This document shows positions 10,087 through 19,595 of a DNA stretch of 64,000 nucleotides, piece after piece. Position 1 is the first letter of the stretch. Each line of letters starts with the position of its first letter. The position numbers and the translations under genes are program-made. The DNA comes from Botryococcus braunii (Eukaryota > Chlorophyta > Trebouxiophyceae): positions 336,003 to 400,002 of the forward strand of contig KV908400.1 of NCBI GenBank assembly GCA_002005505.1, given 5' to 3'. The notes under the pieces are model-generated. The model ran no database searches and had not been told where the DNA came from. It saw nothing but the letters and a program-made list of their open reading frames with translations.

Positions 10087-10363
10087 CAGCGCTGCCCTCC
10101 CCTCCGGGTCCTGCCCTGGACTCGCCCACCTTGGCGAGGTGCTGCTGACATATTCAAAGCGCCATGTCATGCAGGACATTGCAGTTGAGCTGGCTACGGT
10201 CAAGGCGGACCTGGCTGCCGTCAAGGTGACGATGGCGACAATGGCCACCAAAGAGAATATTGAGGAGTTAAAAGGCCTGATGACCGCCATGTCACAGCAG
10301 CTGAGAACAGCGACCCTTGTGGGTACCCATGTGATGCCTCAGACACATGCTGGGTGCAAGTGA
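10087..10363 (+). CDS. Predicted coiled-coil exon, unit A
   Basis: This frame is shared by all three units. It follows a C-rich tract ending in AG and reads LAHLGEVLLTYSKRHVMQDI, then a charged helix (ADLAAVKVTMATMATKENIEELKGLMTAMSQQL in outline) and ends THAGCK followed by TGA. The heptad-like DLAAVKA segment predicts a short coiled coil. Units B and C carry the same exon with few changes; C has expanded the heptad. The family is not recognised and the upstream exon could not be joined in frame, so the gene model is incomplete. Confidence 0.45.
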
Positions 10364-11397
10364 TGGGGGGGGGGGGGGCGGGGGTTGCCTGTGGAAACTT
10401 TGTCCAACTGAGAGAATAAGTACTCATCCGTGCCTCTAGCAAGGTGTGCGCCCATAGGGCATGGCTCTGTAGGCCCCACATCTGTGTCTGTATTGTTTGC
10501 CCCCTGCCTTCCTGTTGAGAATTTACAAGGTATGAAGAGCAATATGATTTGTGTAGCAGCAAGAAGGTGGGGCCGCTTCAAACCTGTCGTGAGGCTGAAG
10601 CGCAGCCGCCCGCTCTCTTGGACGGGCTCTGCCACGTCACCCCATGAAGTCTGGTTGTATGTCATGATCTACTTTCTCCAGCTTTGGGGAGGACCTGTAG
10701 TGTGTCGTGGAGTCTGGCAGGCCCTCCTTTGTGTTTCCCACATTTCGTGCGTATGCTATGCCAGAGGTTTTCCCTTGCTTCACAGATTTTGGGGATCTGA
10801 TTGCGTGTGGCGCAGGTCTGGAGAGTCTCTCGCCCCCCCCCCTCTCCGCTCCCTCTCTCCCCTCTTTCCACTCCCCTTTCTCCCCCCCCCCTCTCCCCCC
10901 TCTCCCTCACCTCCCCCCCTCTCTTTTTGTCTGTCCGCCCACTTCCCGCCCGCTGCCCACCCACTCTCCCTGTCGCTCCCTCGGACGGCAAGTGGGAGGG
11001 TTCTACTGCTGACGGGGGCAAGGGGAAGCAGGGCCCTGCGGTTGCCGGGCCAGGAGCAGGGGTACCAAATGCTGCAGCTGCTGGGGCCTTCGGGTCCACC
11101 CCCGAAAAAAGCACGGTCCGCAAGGCCAGGGCTGCGAGGTCTTTCAACAGCCTCAAGCGTAGACTCAAGCGCTAAATGTGGGTGCTTTCCCAGACTGATG
11201 CTTGTAAGCCTCTTTAAGTACGCTTAATGTTGGAGGGATTTCTGATCCCTAGCCCATGTCCCCTTTCTCTACGCCTTTTTGCCCTGTGTAACTCTCCACC
11301 CCCCGCCCTCCCTCCCCGCCCCACCCCCCGCTCCTGTCCCCTTGTTGATTACAACAAGGCCTTGTTGTCACACTGTTTGGATCCACGTGTACGGCCG

Positions 11398-11560
11398 TAT
11401 GTGTGTGTGTGTGTGTGTGCTCGCGCGCGCTTGTGCGTGTGCGTGTGCGTGTGTGTCTGTGTGTGCGCGCGTGCGTGTGCGTGTGTGTGTGTGCGTGTGC
11501 GTGCGTGTGTGTGTGTGTGTGCGTGCGTGGGCGTGCGTGCGTGTGCGCATGGGTGTGTGC
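11398..11560. repeat. GT/GC-rich alternating purine-pyrimidine tract
   Basis: Imperfect GTGTGC runs, equivalent to 31,000-31,260 and 37,320-37,610 in units B and C. Alternating purine-pyrimidine sequence of this kind can adopt Z-DNA. Confidence 0.9.
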
Positions 11561-12989
11561 ATGCGCGCTTGTTCCTGCGAGGGGGGGGGGGGAGACAGGG
11601 GGAGAGGGGGATAGGGGAGGGGTATGTACATGAAGGCTATTATACCACTGAAGGTTCAGTTGGTGCCGTCTCGGGCCCTCGATTGCTGACCTGGAGGGTT
11701 TTGGCAGCCCTCCTGTTTCCCCTTTTCACTAAATCCTCCCTGCGAATGCCGACCCATCCTCCCAATGGCCCTGCTACCCTTTTGTGAGGACGGGGAGCAA
11801 CCACTCCCGTATCTGAGGTCTTTGGTTGCCTTGGTCATTCTCTCCAGGCTGCAGCCCCGGGAACGGCAGCCCCACGTCTGTAGGGGGGAGGGGGGAGAGG
11901 GAGGCAGGGGAGGTGAGGGAGGGAGGGGGAGTGAGGGGGGGTGAGGGAGGGGGTTGAGGGAGAGACAAGGGGGGCGGGGATGGAAGGGGGTTTTGGGAGG
12001 ACCGGAGGCCATGTGTTCGTTCCAACCCCGATGCAGAGAGGCGGTGTGCCAAAACGCAAGGGCTATTGTCCCCACACAAGTGCTGGTAGGGCCGGGACGG
12101 TCAGAGGGGGGTGGCCACTGCAAAAGCGATTCTGGGGGCTGACATGCGGTCGGGATACTGTGCACAGCTCGGGTAATGGCTTCAGTAACGGCCGAGGGGG
12201 CTCCAAGCAAAGACTGGGCGGATCGGCCCCTAAGGATACGGATCCGGCGGGGAGAGCAGGCGGTGGGTCTTGAGCCCTCAGATCTTGAGGCCCGGTAGCG
12301 CCCGGCAGACGTGAGCCTCCCCCCCCCTCCCCCCAGGCATCAGCATCTCTTTCTGAAACACTCTCCCATACTTTGACTGCTTCCTATGTGTAGGGCCTGA
12401 GTTGCCTGTGGTTGCTGGTGCCTTCCTTCTGTCGCCTCTTCCACACACAGATTTCACATTCCGATGGTGCCGCTGGCCCCCTTCCTTTCTCTGGCGTTTT
12501 TCCGTTGTGAAATTCCTTTACACATGTACTATCACGACATGTACGGGGGTTACATTGTACAGTCCAGATGTTATCATACCTTTCCAGACCCTGTAGGGTC
12601 TCACTCTGGCCCTTGCTGCTTTGCAGTAACTTGCCTCTGCTGCCTTTTGAAAGTGGTCATTTATTCTTACTCCTGACGGTGTCTTGCATGCCTCCCTGCT
12701 TTTGCAGGACCCCTTGGACGGTCGGCTGCGATGTCTTTCTTTCGGCCCAACGCCCAATATGTTTATCCACAGGGCCAAAAAACAAGAGCGGACCTGCAAA
12801 AAGAATCAGAAGCAGGCTCATGAAGGACTTGAAAGGCCTTGGAAGCCCACGCCAAGAGGGCTCTGCCTTGCGTTCAATCGTTTTGCCATCTGCTAGAAGG
12901 GGGGGAGGGAGGGCGAGGGGGGAGCGAAGGGGGATAAAGAGGCCGGGGAGGGGGGCGGAGGGGGAAGAGACAGACAGGATCTAGCAAAG

Positions 12990-14875
12990 GTCAGGATCAG
13001 ATGCGGACATTATCTAACGAAGGCACGAGAGTAAAAGTGTTGCGAGTGCCTTACTGCCGCCGTGCCGTACATAGGTACCCCAAAGGCATGCCCTAAAGGG
13101 TAAGAGCCGATGAGTGGTAGGTAATTTTTTCTTAGCGCTCGAAGTTTGCTGGGGCTGGCTCACAGCTTGCTTGCAGTTGCAGGGCTGTGCCCCTTCGAGG
13201 TTTTCGGGGGACGCTTGACAGTGTGTTGAGTATAGAGTGGAAGCAGCCGTAACCGTCAGCGGTACGTTAGTATGCAGAAAGTCATATCCTGTGAACACCA
13301 CCTTTCAATGTCAATAGCTATCTAGATCAGTGCTCGCACTGCCATCTAGATCTGCCGACTGCTTTCTTCCAAGGCGCCCTTTGCCCTCAGCAGTCACAGG
13401 AGTTTCACGGCCACTCCCAACCGTACGCTACTAGCCAGTGTGGACATCTCAACACACAAAGTAGCTTTCACTGTTCTTCCAACAGTAACAACAAGCTTGC
13501 AAGCTCCAGTATTGTTATGTGCAAGATCCCCTCGTTATCCTGAAACCATAGAATACTGAGCATACATTCAACAGCTTGGAGCTCGAGCACGATGCATTCC
13601 ACATCCATTCGACTCTTACAATGGTTAGACATATCTACCTGTGAACACCACCTTTCAATGTCAATAACTATCTAGGTCAGTGCTCGCACTGCCATCTAGA
13701 TCTGCCTGCAACCCGGGCGTTACGTCTTACTGGTGTGTTCATCAACGTTCATTTAATATATCTAAACCACTGTCAAACAACACACTTACTATCAACATGC
13801 GTGCACGTACCGACTGCTTTCTTCCAAGGCGTCCTTTGCCCTCAGCAGTCACAGGAGTTTCACGGCCACTCCCAACCCTACTGCACAAAACATGTGAAGG
13901 CAGCAGATTTCTTATCTAAACAGTTATTCTAACCAGGAGAAGCTTGCTTGTTATCCGTTTCTGTACGCACCGCTACTAGCCAGTGTGGACATCTCAACAA
14001 GTAGCTTTCACTATTCTTCCAACAGCAACAACAAGCTTGCAAACTTCTGTTCAACAAACACATGCATTCGTTCAAGATCGACGATAATATCAGCATGCAT
14101 GCGCCTAAACCCTGCGATCGCAGCCACCCGACTGCGACCGTTACTAGCGCCGCAGATCGCAAACTTACCAGTATTGTTATGTGCAAGACCCCCTCGTTAC
14201 CCTGAAACCATACAATACTGAGCATACATTCAACAGCTTGGAGCTCGAGCACGATGCATTCCACATCCATTCAACTGCCAAGCTCGTTCGCGATCTGGCG
14301 TTTCTATTCCTGATCGTAACCGACAGTAACGGTCCACATCCCTTCGAGATGCCGTACCGTACTGCATGGCCACATAAACATCCCTGACTTGGCCCTATGC
14401 CAACGTATAACTCTATAGCTACACCAGGTGTTCTAATCAAACATACGTGTACACACTCAATGGAGCCTTTGACTTGTGACCACACCGTCACTTGTACAAG
14501 ACCTGTACTGCATGGAGGTCGCTATATGATCATCCTGACAGATCAACACGCATTAACCTAGATACGCAAGCAAGCGTATACGTATCTGCTCCCTCGTACT
14601 CCACAAGTGGAGAAATTCAAGTAATACAATGTTTCCTAAAACCATTTGGTAAACTGATATAGTCCTTGAATATTCTACCTTGTATCTAGGTACGTTTGTC
14701 ATGACGTAACTATACGTACTTATCAGTTAACACAACACAGTGGTTTCGCAGTACAAGCACCCTTTCAGTTGAGTTTATGCTTGTGAGAGAGTTCTCAGCC
14801 ACTAACGGTGATGACAGAGAGGAGGAGAAAACATATGACTCGTTCAAAACACTGCATTCACATGTCAAATCGTGC
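12990..14875 (-). repeat. Hairpin-exon element family 1, copy a, inserted in unit A
   Basis: It interrupts unit A (12,985/14,876). On the minus strand a leader (about 14,280-14,740) precedes an intron-containing array, 13,639-14,276, with introns 14,047-14,168 (122 nt), 13,881-13,970 (90 nt) and 13,706-13,810 (105 nt), all GT...CAG. A 24-nt GT...AG linker (13,615-13,638) leads to the intron-less array 13,289-13,614. Removing the three introns gives 321 nt against 326 nt; the difference is one 5-base gap (CACAA). Stems include GTATT/AATAC, GCTACT/AGTAGC, GACTGCT/AGCAGTC and ATCTAGAT/ATCTAGAT. No frame is open throughout, so it is probably non-coding. Confidence 0.82.
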
Positions 14876-15271
14876 GAAAGGAGAGGATGCGAGGACCAGG
14901 CCCTTCTATTCCTGGACGCCCCTGGACACCTCGCCTTTGAGGAGAGGAGTTTGTAAACGTACTTCGTAGGACGAGGCTGAAATCCAAGACCTTTTTACTC
15001 CTGGATGCCAGCTGTTCAGATGTCAGGATCTGAGCCGGTGTGCTTGATCCACGCGGGTCTGCTGCAAGTTGCGTTTTCCACTCTGCGCAAGGCAACAGTG
15101 TCCTGACATCTGGGAATGCTTTTTTAAGTGGTTTAAAGGTGCCAAGGCAAATTGCGGAGTTTTGTAGTCATTTTGGGAACTTTACAGTAGCCTCAGTTAT
15201 GATACGAGCCAGGCTTCGTATGGTAGGATGGGTGAGAAGAGGGGAAGGGCGGCCATCAAAAGTATTGTTTT

Positions 15272-15354
<83 letters not shown>

Positions 15355-15440
15355 GTTGCAATTAAATGTGTGCCACCGTCGACATATGTGGGTGGCCCGA
15401 GGCGCTGCACCTGGTCGAATTGGGAGTTGCCCATTGTTGG
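14876..15440 (+). repeat. Large repeat unit, copy A, right part
   Basis: Resumes at GAAAGGAGAGGATGCGAGG and matches 32,828-33,335 of unit B and 39,187-39,700 of unit C. A (GT)n tract (15,278-15,348) replaces the T-rich stretch found there. From 15,440 to 15,644 nothing is recognisable. Confidence 0.8.
15278..15348. repeat. (GT)n microsatellite
   Basis: About 70 bp of GT inside the right part of unit A. It is absent at the equivalent place in units B and C. Confidence 0.95.
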
Positions 15441-15644
15441 ATGATAGAGTTTACTACGTGGCTTTCCCTCAGAAGAGTAATTGTGGCCTCGTGAGTGTGA
15501 ACGGTGTGAGTAATATAGGTTACAGCACATCTACGGGTTCTGCCAGACATAAGGTACAATGATGACATATTAGGAGGAAATGTAGTATCCAGACACGTTT
15601 TGCAAGCTAAGGTATTAAGGTGTGGTCACGGATAGGCTCGGCAA

Positions 15645-15840
15645 TTGGTTGGAACTTTAAGGCACTCCGGGTGCTTGTTTCTGTTGCCAATCAGGTCACT
15701 GACATTGGTGTCGTTGCCTTGCTATACACACACAGCTGGAGAATGACACCCGACAAAATGGGTGTCGTTCTCCAGCTGTGTGTGTATAGACACGGAGGGT
15801 GCCTGCGTGGTGAGGCACCCTCCGTGTCCTCACCATGCAG
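15645..15840 (+). repeat. Module G, plus-strand copy with two strong hairpins
   Basis: Starts TTGGTTGGAACTTT, then GGCACTCCGGGTGC, and ends ATGCAG followed by GTAACT, like the modules at 3.8-4.6 kb read on the other strand. It contains a stem with 30-nt arms (15,722-15,751 with 15,760-15,789, one mismatch) and a second with 16-nt perfect arms (15,789-15,804 with 15,813-15,828). Confidence 0.8.
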
Positions 15841-15980
15841 GTAACTAGGATTATATTCGAGCAATAAGGTGCAATAAGGTACAATCCAGAACAATACAAG
15901 ACAGGTTGTTGATATGGGGTTGTTTGTTTGTGTTGTGTAGAGATGATGTCCGTGGTACGTATTTGTGGAATTAAGTACAC

Positions 15981-17240
15981 CTGTTTATCACACAGTAAGC
16001 AAACGTTACTATTGCAAACATCAGTTACGGCCGTGCTCTCGACAACTGATCACCGCTGCCAACCCGTGTACACTCTACACTTATGCAGCCACTACTGTCA
16101 CGGCAGACAGCAAAACAACCTCCTATATTCTTTACGTTTCCCAGATGCACTCGCAAAGCATGCTGTCAGTCAAAGCAATATCACGGCAGGTTCCAGACAG
16201 GTCCTTCAGCGATTCACACTGAATAGGACTCCAGGCTTCGATAGAAAGCTCCAACTGTCTCATTACATTAAGTTATTTATTACCTGTTTATCACCCAGTA
16301 AGCAAATGTTACTATTCCAAGCATCAGTTACGGCCGTGCTCTCGACAACTGATCACCTGTGCGTATAATTCCATCGCAAACCCAAGTGACATTCTTACCA
16401 CAGTAACGAAATAATACACTGCATTTCTACCAATGTACATGCTTATCAGTAGTTGTTTGCACCGCTGCCAACCTGTGTACGCTCTACACTTATGCAGCCA
16501 CTACTGTCACAGCAGACAGCAAAACATCCTCCTGCATAGCATTGAATGTCATTTAGCATTATAACTAAATGGACCTTCATTAACACCTTTGCACCATCAT
16601 GCTCTTACACAACCGATGCACTAATCGGGGCTTACCGATATTCTTTACGTTTCCTAGATGCACTTGCAAAGCATGCTATCACAAGCAATATCATGGCAGG
16701 TTCCAAACAGGTCCTTCAGCGATTCACACTTAATAGAACTCAAGGCGGCTTCGATAGGAAGCTCCAGCTGTCCGAGGAACGAGCTGCCGATCTGCCCCTC
16801 CTACCTTGATCGCGCGTTACGCACAATCACAGATCACCGCAGAAAGGTGTACTTTATCACCACACCCTAAATGTGAGAGGTACACCTGTCACACCCACGA
16901 AGTATAGACTTATGCTGTATCTTGCACACCTGTCCTACACGTGTACACTCTCGAAGGATCTCTATCACAGTTCATTGAACTTCATTTGCTGAGACCTGTA
17001 CTTGCATTATTGGCTATGAACCCATACCTCCTATGGAGAGATCTCTCTCCAGGTCTCCTATACATAACAGCAATTTTTGTGTCCTGATGCAGGCGTTTTC
17101 TTTTGCACATCATGTGTACCTTCGTCCAATCAAGTGACGTGCCTAAAAGCACTGGTGTGAATCAGAGAGAGCACCCATCCTTACGTACATGTACATCCGT
17201 ACATCCAGATCCGTACCTTATGCTCTCTCTCAATACATGA
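15981..17240 (-). repeat. Hairpin-exon element family 2, copy c
   Basis: On the minus strand the leader is 17,240-16,772. The intron-containing array is 16,284-16,771, with introns 16,532-16,635 (104 nt; AATATCG|GTAAG...GCAG) and 16,357-16,462 (106 nt; GGCAGCG|GTGCAA...ACAG). The linker 16,259-16,283 starts GTAATA and ends GAG. The intron-less array is 15,981-16,258. Summed exons of the long array are 278 nt and the short array is 278 nt. Stems: GATATT/AATATC, CTGTC/GACAG, GCTGC/GCAGC and ATCAGTT/AACTGAT. The same leader and array occur at 6163-7484 on the other strand. Confidence 0.82.
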
Positions 17241-17347
17241 CAGTTTGTCATCAGACAATGATAGTTGTTGAATCACCCCATGAGCGGGATAGGTTAGCTC
17301 GAATCGTGTCAATCTGCCTAATAAGAGGGAGAGAGAAAGTAATTGAC

Positions 17348-17430
17348 TTGGTTGGAACTTTGTGGCACTCCGGGTGCTTGTTTCTGTTGCCAATCAGGTC
17401 ACTGTAACATTGGTGTCGTTGCTCTGCTAT
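17348..17430 (+). repeat. Module G, second plus-strand copy (partial)
   Basis: TTGGTTGGAACTTTGTGG through ATTGGTGTCGTTGC matches 15,645-15,725. The two copies flank copy c of hairpin-exon family 2 as direct repeats about 1.7 kb apart. Confidence 0.75.
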
Positions 17431-17589
17431 TGTTGAGTTACGAACATTATTATTGGATGCCTTGTGCTTAAGGTGATCTTCACGTGTACAATATTTGGAG
17501 ATGCATCTCCTATGGGTCCATTGTGAACATAAGGTACCTTAACACACTGTTAAATGTGCACGGTTTTCTGACATAAGGTACAATCTGAT

Positions 17590-18786
17590 CGTGAACACGC
17601 GGTGTTGTGGAAAGGCAATTAAAGCAGAGGTCAGTGACAGCCGGTCACCGCACAGTTTGGCAACTGTGGTAAAAAGATGCTGGGTAGTTAAGATGCTAGT
17701 CTTGTTAATACTGTTGCTGTTTGTTGTGTATTGGTTGGAGGATGCCGTAACTGTCAGCGGTACGTATGCCGTCAGAGTGTCATTTCCTGTGAACACCACC
17801 ACGTAATATCAATGTCTATATAGACCAGTGCTCGCACTGCCGTCTATATCTGCCGACTGCTCTCTTATCAGGACGCCCTTGGCCCTCAGCAGTCCCAGGA
17901 GTTTGACGGCTACTCCCAACCGATCGCTATTAACCAGTGTGTAACTCTCAACACACAAATAGCCTTACTGTTCTTCCAACAGTAGCACACAAGCAATGCA
18001 ACTCCTGTATTGTAATGAGTGAGATAGTCGTTTATCAAGAAGTCATTCAATACAGAGCCAATACATATCAGCTTGGAGCTCGAACCTAGATGTATTCCAC
18101 ATCCAATCGACTGGTTACAATGGTTTATGTATATTTACCTGTGAACACCACCACTTAATATCAATGTCTATATAGACCAGTGCTCGCACTGCCGTCTATA
18201 TCTGCCTGCAACCCGAGCGTTACGATTTACTGGTGGGTTCATTAGTGTCCTTTAAATATATCTAAACCACAGCACACACACACACTACCTATCCACATAT
18301 GTGTACGTACCGACTGCTCTCTTATCAGGGCGCCCTTGGCCCTCAGCAGTCCCAGGAGTTTGACGGCTACTCCCAACCGATCTGCACAATACGTGGTTCA
18401 TTAGAGATTTTAACAAAACAGTTATTCAACAAGCAGGAGCATGCTTGTTGTTGCATATCTGTACTCACCGCTATTAACCAGTGTGTAACTCTCAACACAC
18501 AAATAGCCTTACTGTTCTTCCAACAGTAACACACAAGCAATGCAACTCCTGCAACACACGAAACATGTAATGCTTCATTATCAACAGAAACATCATCATG
18601 CATGCGCTTGAACCCTACGATCGCAGCCACCCGACTGCGACCGTTACCCTTGCCAACGATCGCTCGCTTACCGGTATTGTAATGAGTGAGACAGTCGTTT
18701 ATCAAGCATTCATTCAATACAGAGCAAACACATATCAGCTTGGAGCTCGAACCTAGATGTACTCCACATCCAATCGACTGCCAAGC
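17590..18786 (-). repeat. Hairpin-exon element family 1, copy b, left part
   Basis: The intron-less array is 17,787-18,110 (324 nt). A 28-nt linker (18,111-18,138; GTAAAT...CCAG on the minus strand) separates it from the intron-containing array 18,139-18,777. Introns are 18,206-18,310 (105 nt), 18,382-18,468 (87 nt) and 18,549-18,671 (123 nt). Summed exons are 324 nt, exactly the length of the intron-less array. The element is split at CAAGC (18,782-18,786) by the chromovirus and resumes at 24,869. A long minus-strand frame over 18,367-18,903 runs through introns and into the LTR and is not a gene. Confidence 0.82.
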
Positions 18787-19008
18787 TGTTATGGCAATCA
18801 GCGGAAGAGTATTTGACTGAGGCAAAGAGATCCGTTCATGAAGACGAAGATAGCGACTGATTACAATGCGTGAAGTTCTCGTCTTAAATGCGAGAGCGGC
18901 CAATTATTGAATGTACGCGTTCAACTAAGTATATATGAAAACCAGAGAGAACTGTACGGGATCTCCCCATGCACGCATATGAAGTACAAGGTAATGGTTG
19001 TCTTTACA
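18787..19008 (-). repeat. 3' LTR of the chromovirus (222 bp)
   Basis: TGTTATGG...TTTACA on the plus strand; it matches 24,643-24,868 apart from a few bases. The flanking CAAGC (18,782-18,786) is repeated after the other LTR, giving a perfect 5-bp target site duplication. Confidence 0.95.
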
Positions 19009-19021
19009 TTCCCTCCCCCTT
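19009..19021 (-). promoter_or_regulatory. Polypurine tract
   Basis: Reads AAGGGGGAGGGAA on the minus strand, directly next to the 3' LTR. This is where plus-strand DNA synthesis would be primed. Confidence 0.85.
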
Positions 19022-19595
19022 GGAATGAAGATGACGGGCAAGGGCCCTTCTTCATGAAACGCAGATCATGAAGATAGATCAAAAAGGCAAAGGAAACCCT
19101 TCCGATCTTGCGCAATTAACCCACACACATCGGGTCAATTACAAGTTGCAGAGAGACAAGACATTGGAAGATACTCCAGGCAGGGAAAAGAGGAACAATT
19201 CCCTCCAGTAGCACAGAAGATGGCCTTTAAGGGCCTTCCCTTCCAATAGAAAGTCGCATCTAGGGAAGAACTGTCCACCACTATAAGTTGATTCCAAGGG
19301 GCATGGCTCCCAATCCATATTACTCCCCCCCCATCATTCAACCCAAGCACAGTAGAACAGTAAGCCAGAAAAATAAGGTACAGTGTACCTTATGCTGTAC
19401 TGTGTGTTGTACTGCTTTTTGAAAGAGGGTCCACAGAGCCTAATTGCAAGGCAACAAACACCATAACGAGTACCATCCCAGCCCCAAACCCTCCCAACCC
19501 AGAACCCACCCTCCCAAGTCTAAGCGCAGCCGCAGTACAGAGACCCATGCGGCGAAGATCCAGGCTGCCAAGAGGAAATCATTGCTCCAGCAAGG
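19022..19595 (-). other. Non-coding 3' region of the chromovirus
   Basis: No open frame that can be supported. A short palindrome (AAGGTACAGTGTACCTT) lies near 19,374-19,390. Confidence 0.6.

Larger units (their letters stand above)
8725..12985 (+). repeat. Large repeat unit, copy A, left part
   Basis: The unit starts near CAATCCCGCTCCAGGCGGGG and follows the same order as units B and C down to the segment around ACGTACGGGGGTTACATTG (12,540). Beyond about 12,620 it carries sequence absent from B and C, including a possible exon after TTTTGCAG at 12,708. It holds a (GT)n tract at a GTAAG donor-like site, a coiled-coil exon, a short basic ORF and C-rich tracts. The first ATG exon found in B and C is missing here. 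The unit resumes at 14,876 after an insertion. Confidence 0.8.

Noticed and set aside
13706..13810. Introner-type insertion creating the introns in the long arrays
   Set aside because: Not fully excluded, but no target duplications or shared intron sequence were seen, and three independent precise gains per locus at two or more loci are less likely than splicing.
5719..18777. Hammerhead ribozyme or retrozyme identity for the hairpin arrays
   Set aside because: I looked for the CTGATGA...GAAA core in the arrays and did not see it; CTGATG occurs but without the rest of the core.
18367..18903. A 178-codon minus-strand frame
   Set aside because: It runs through two introns and exons of hairpin-exon copy b and into the chromovirus LTR; the equivalent frame is broken in copy a.
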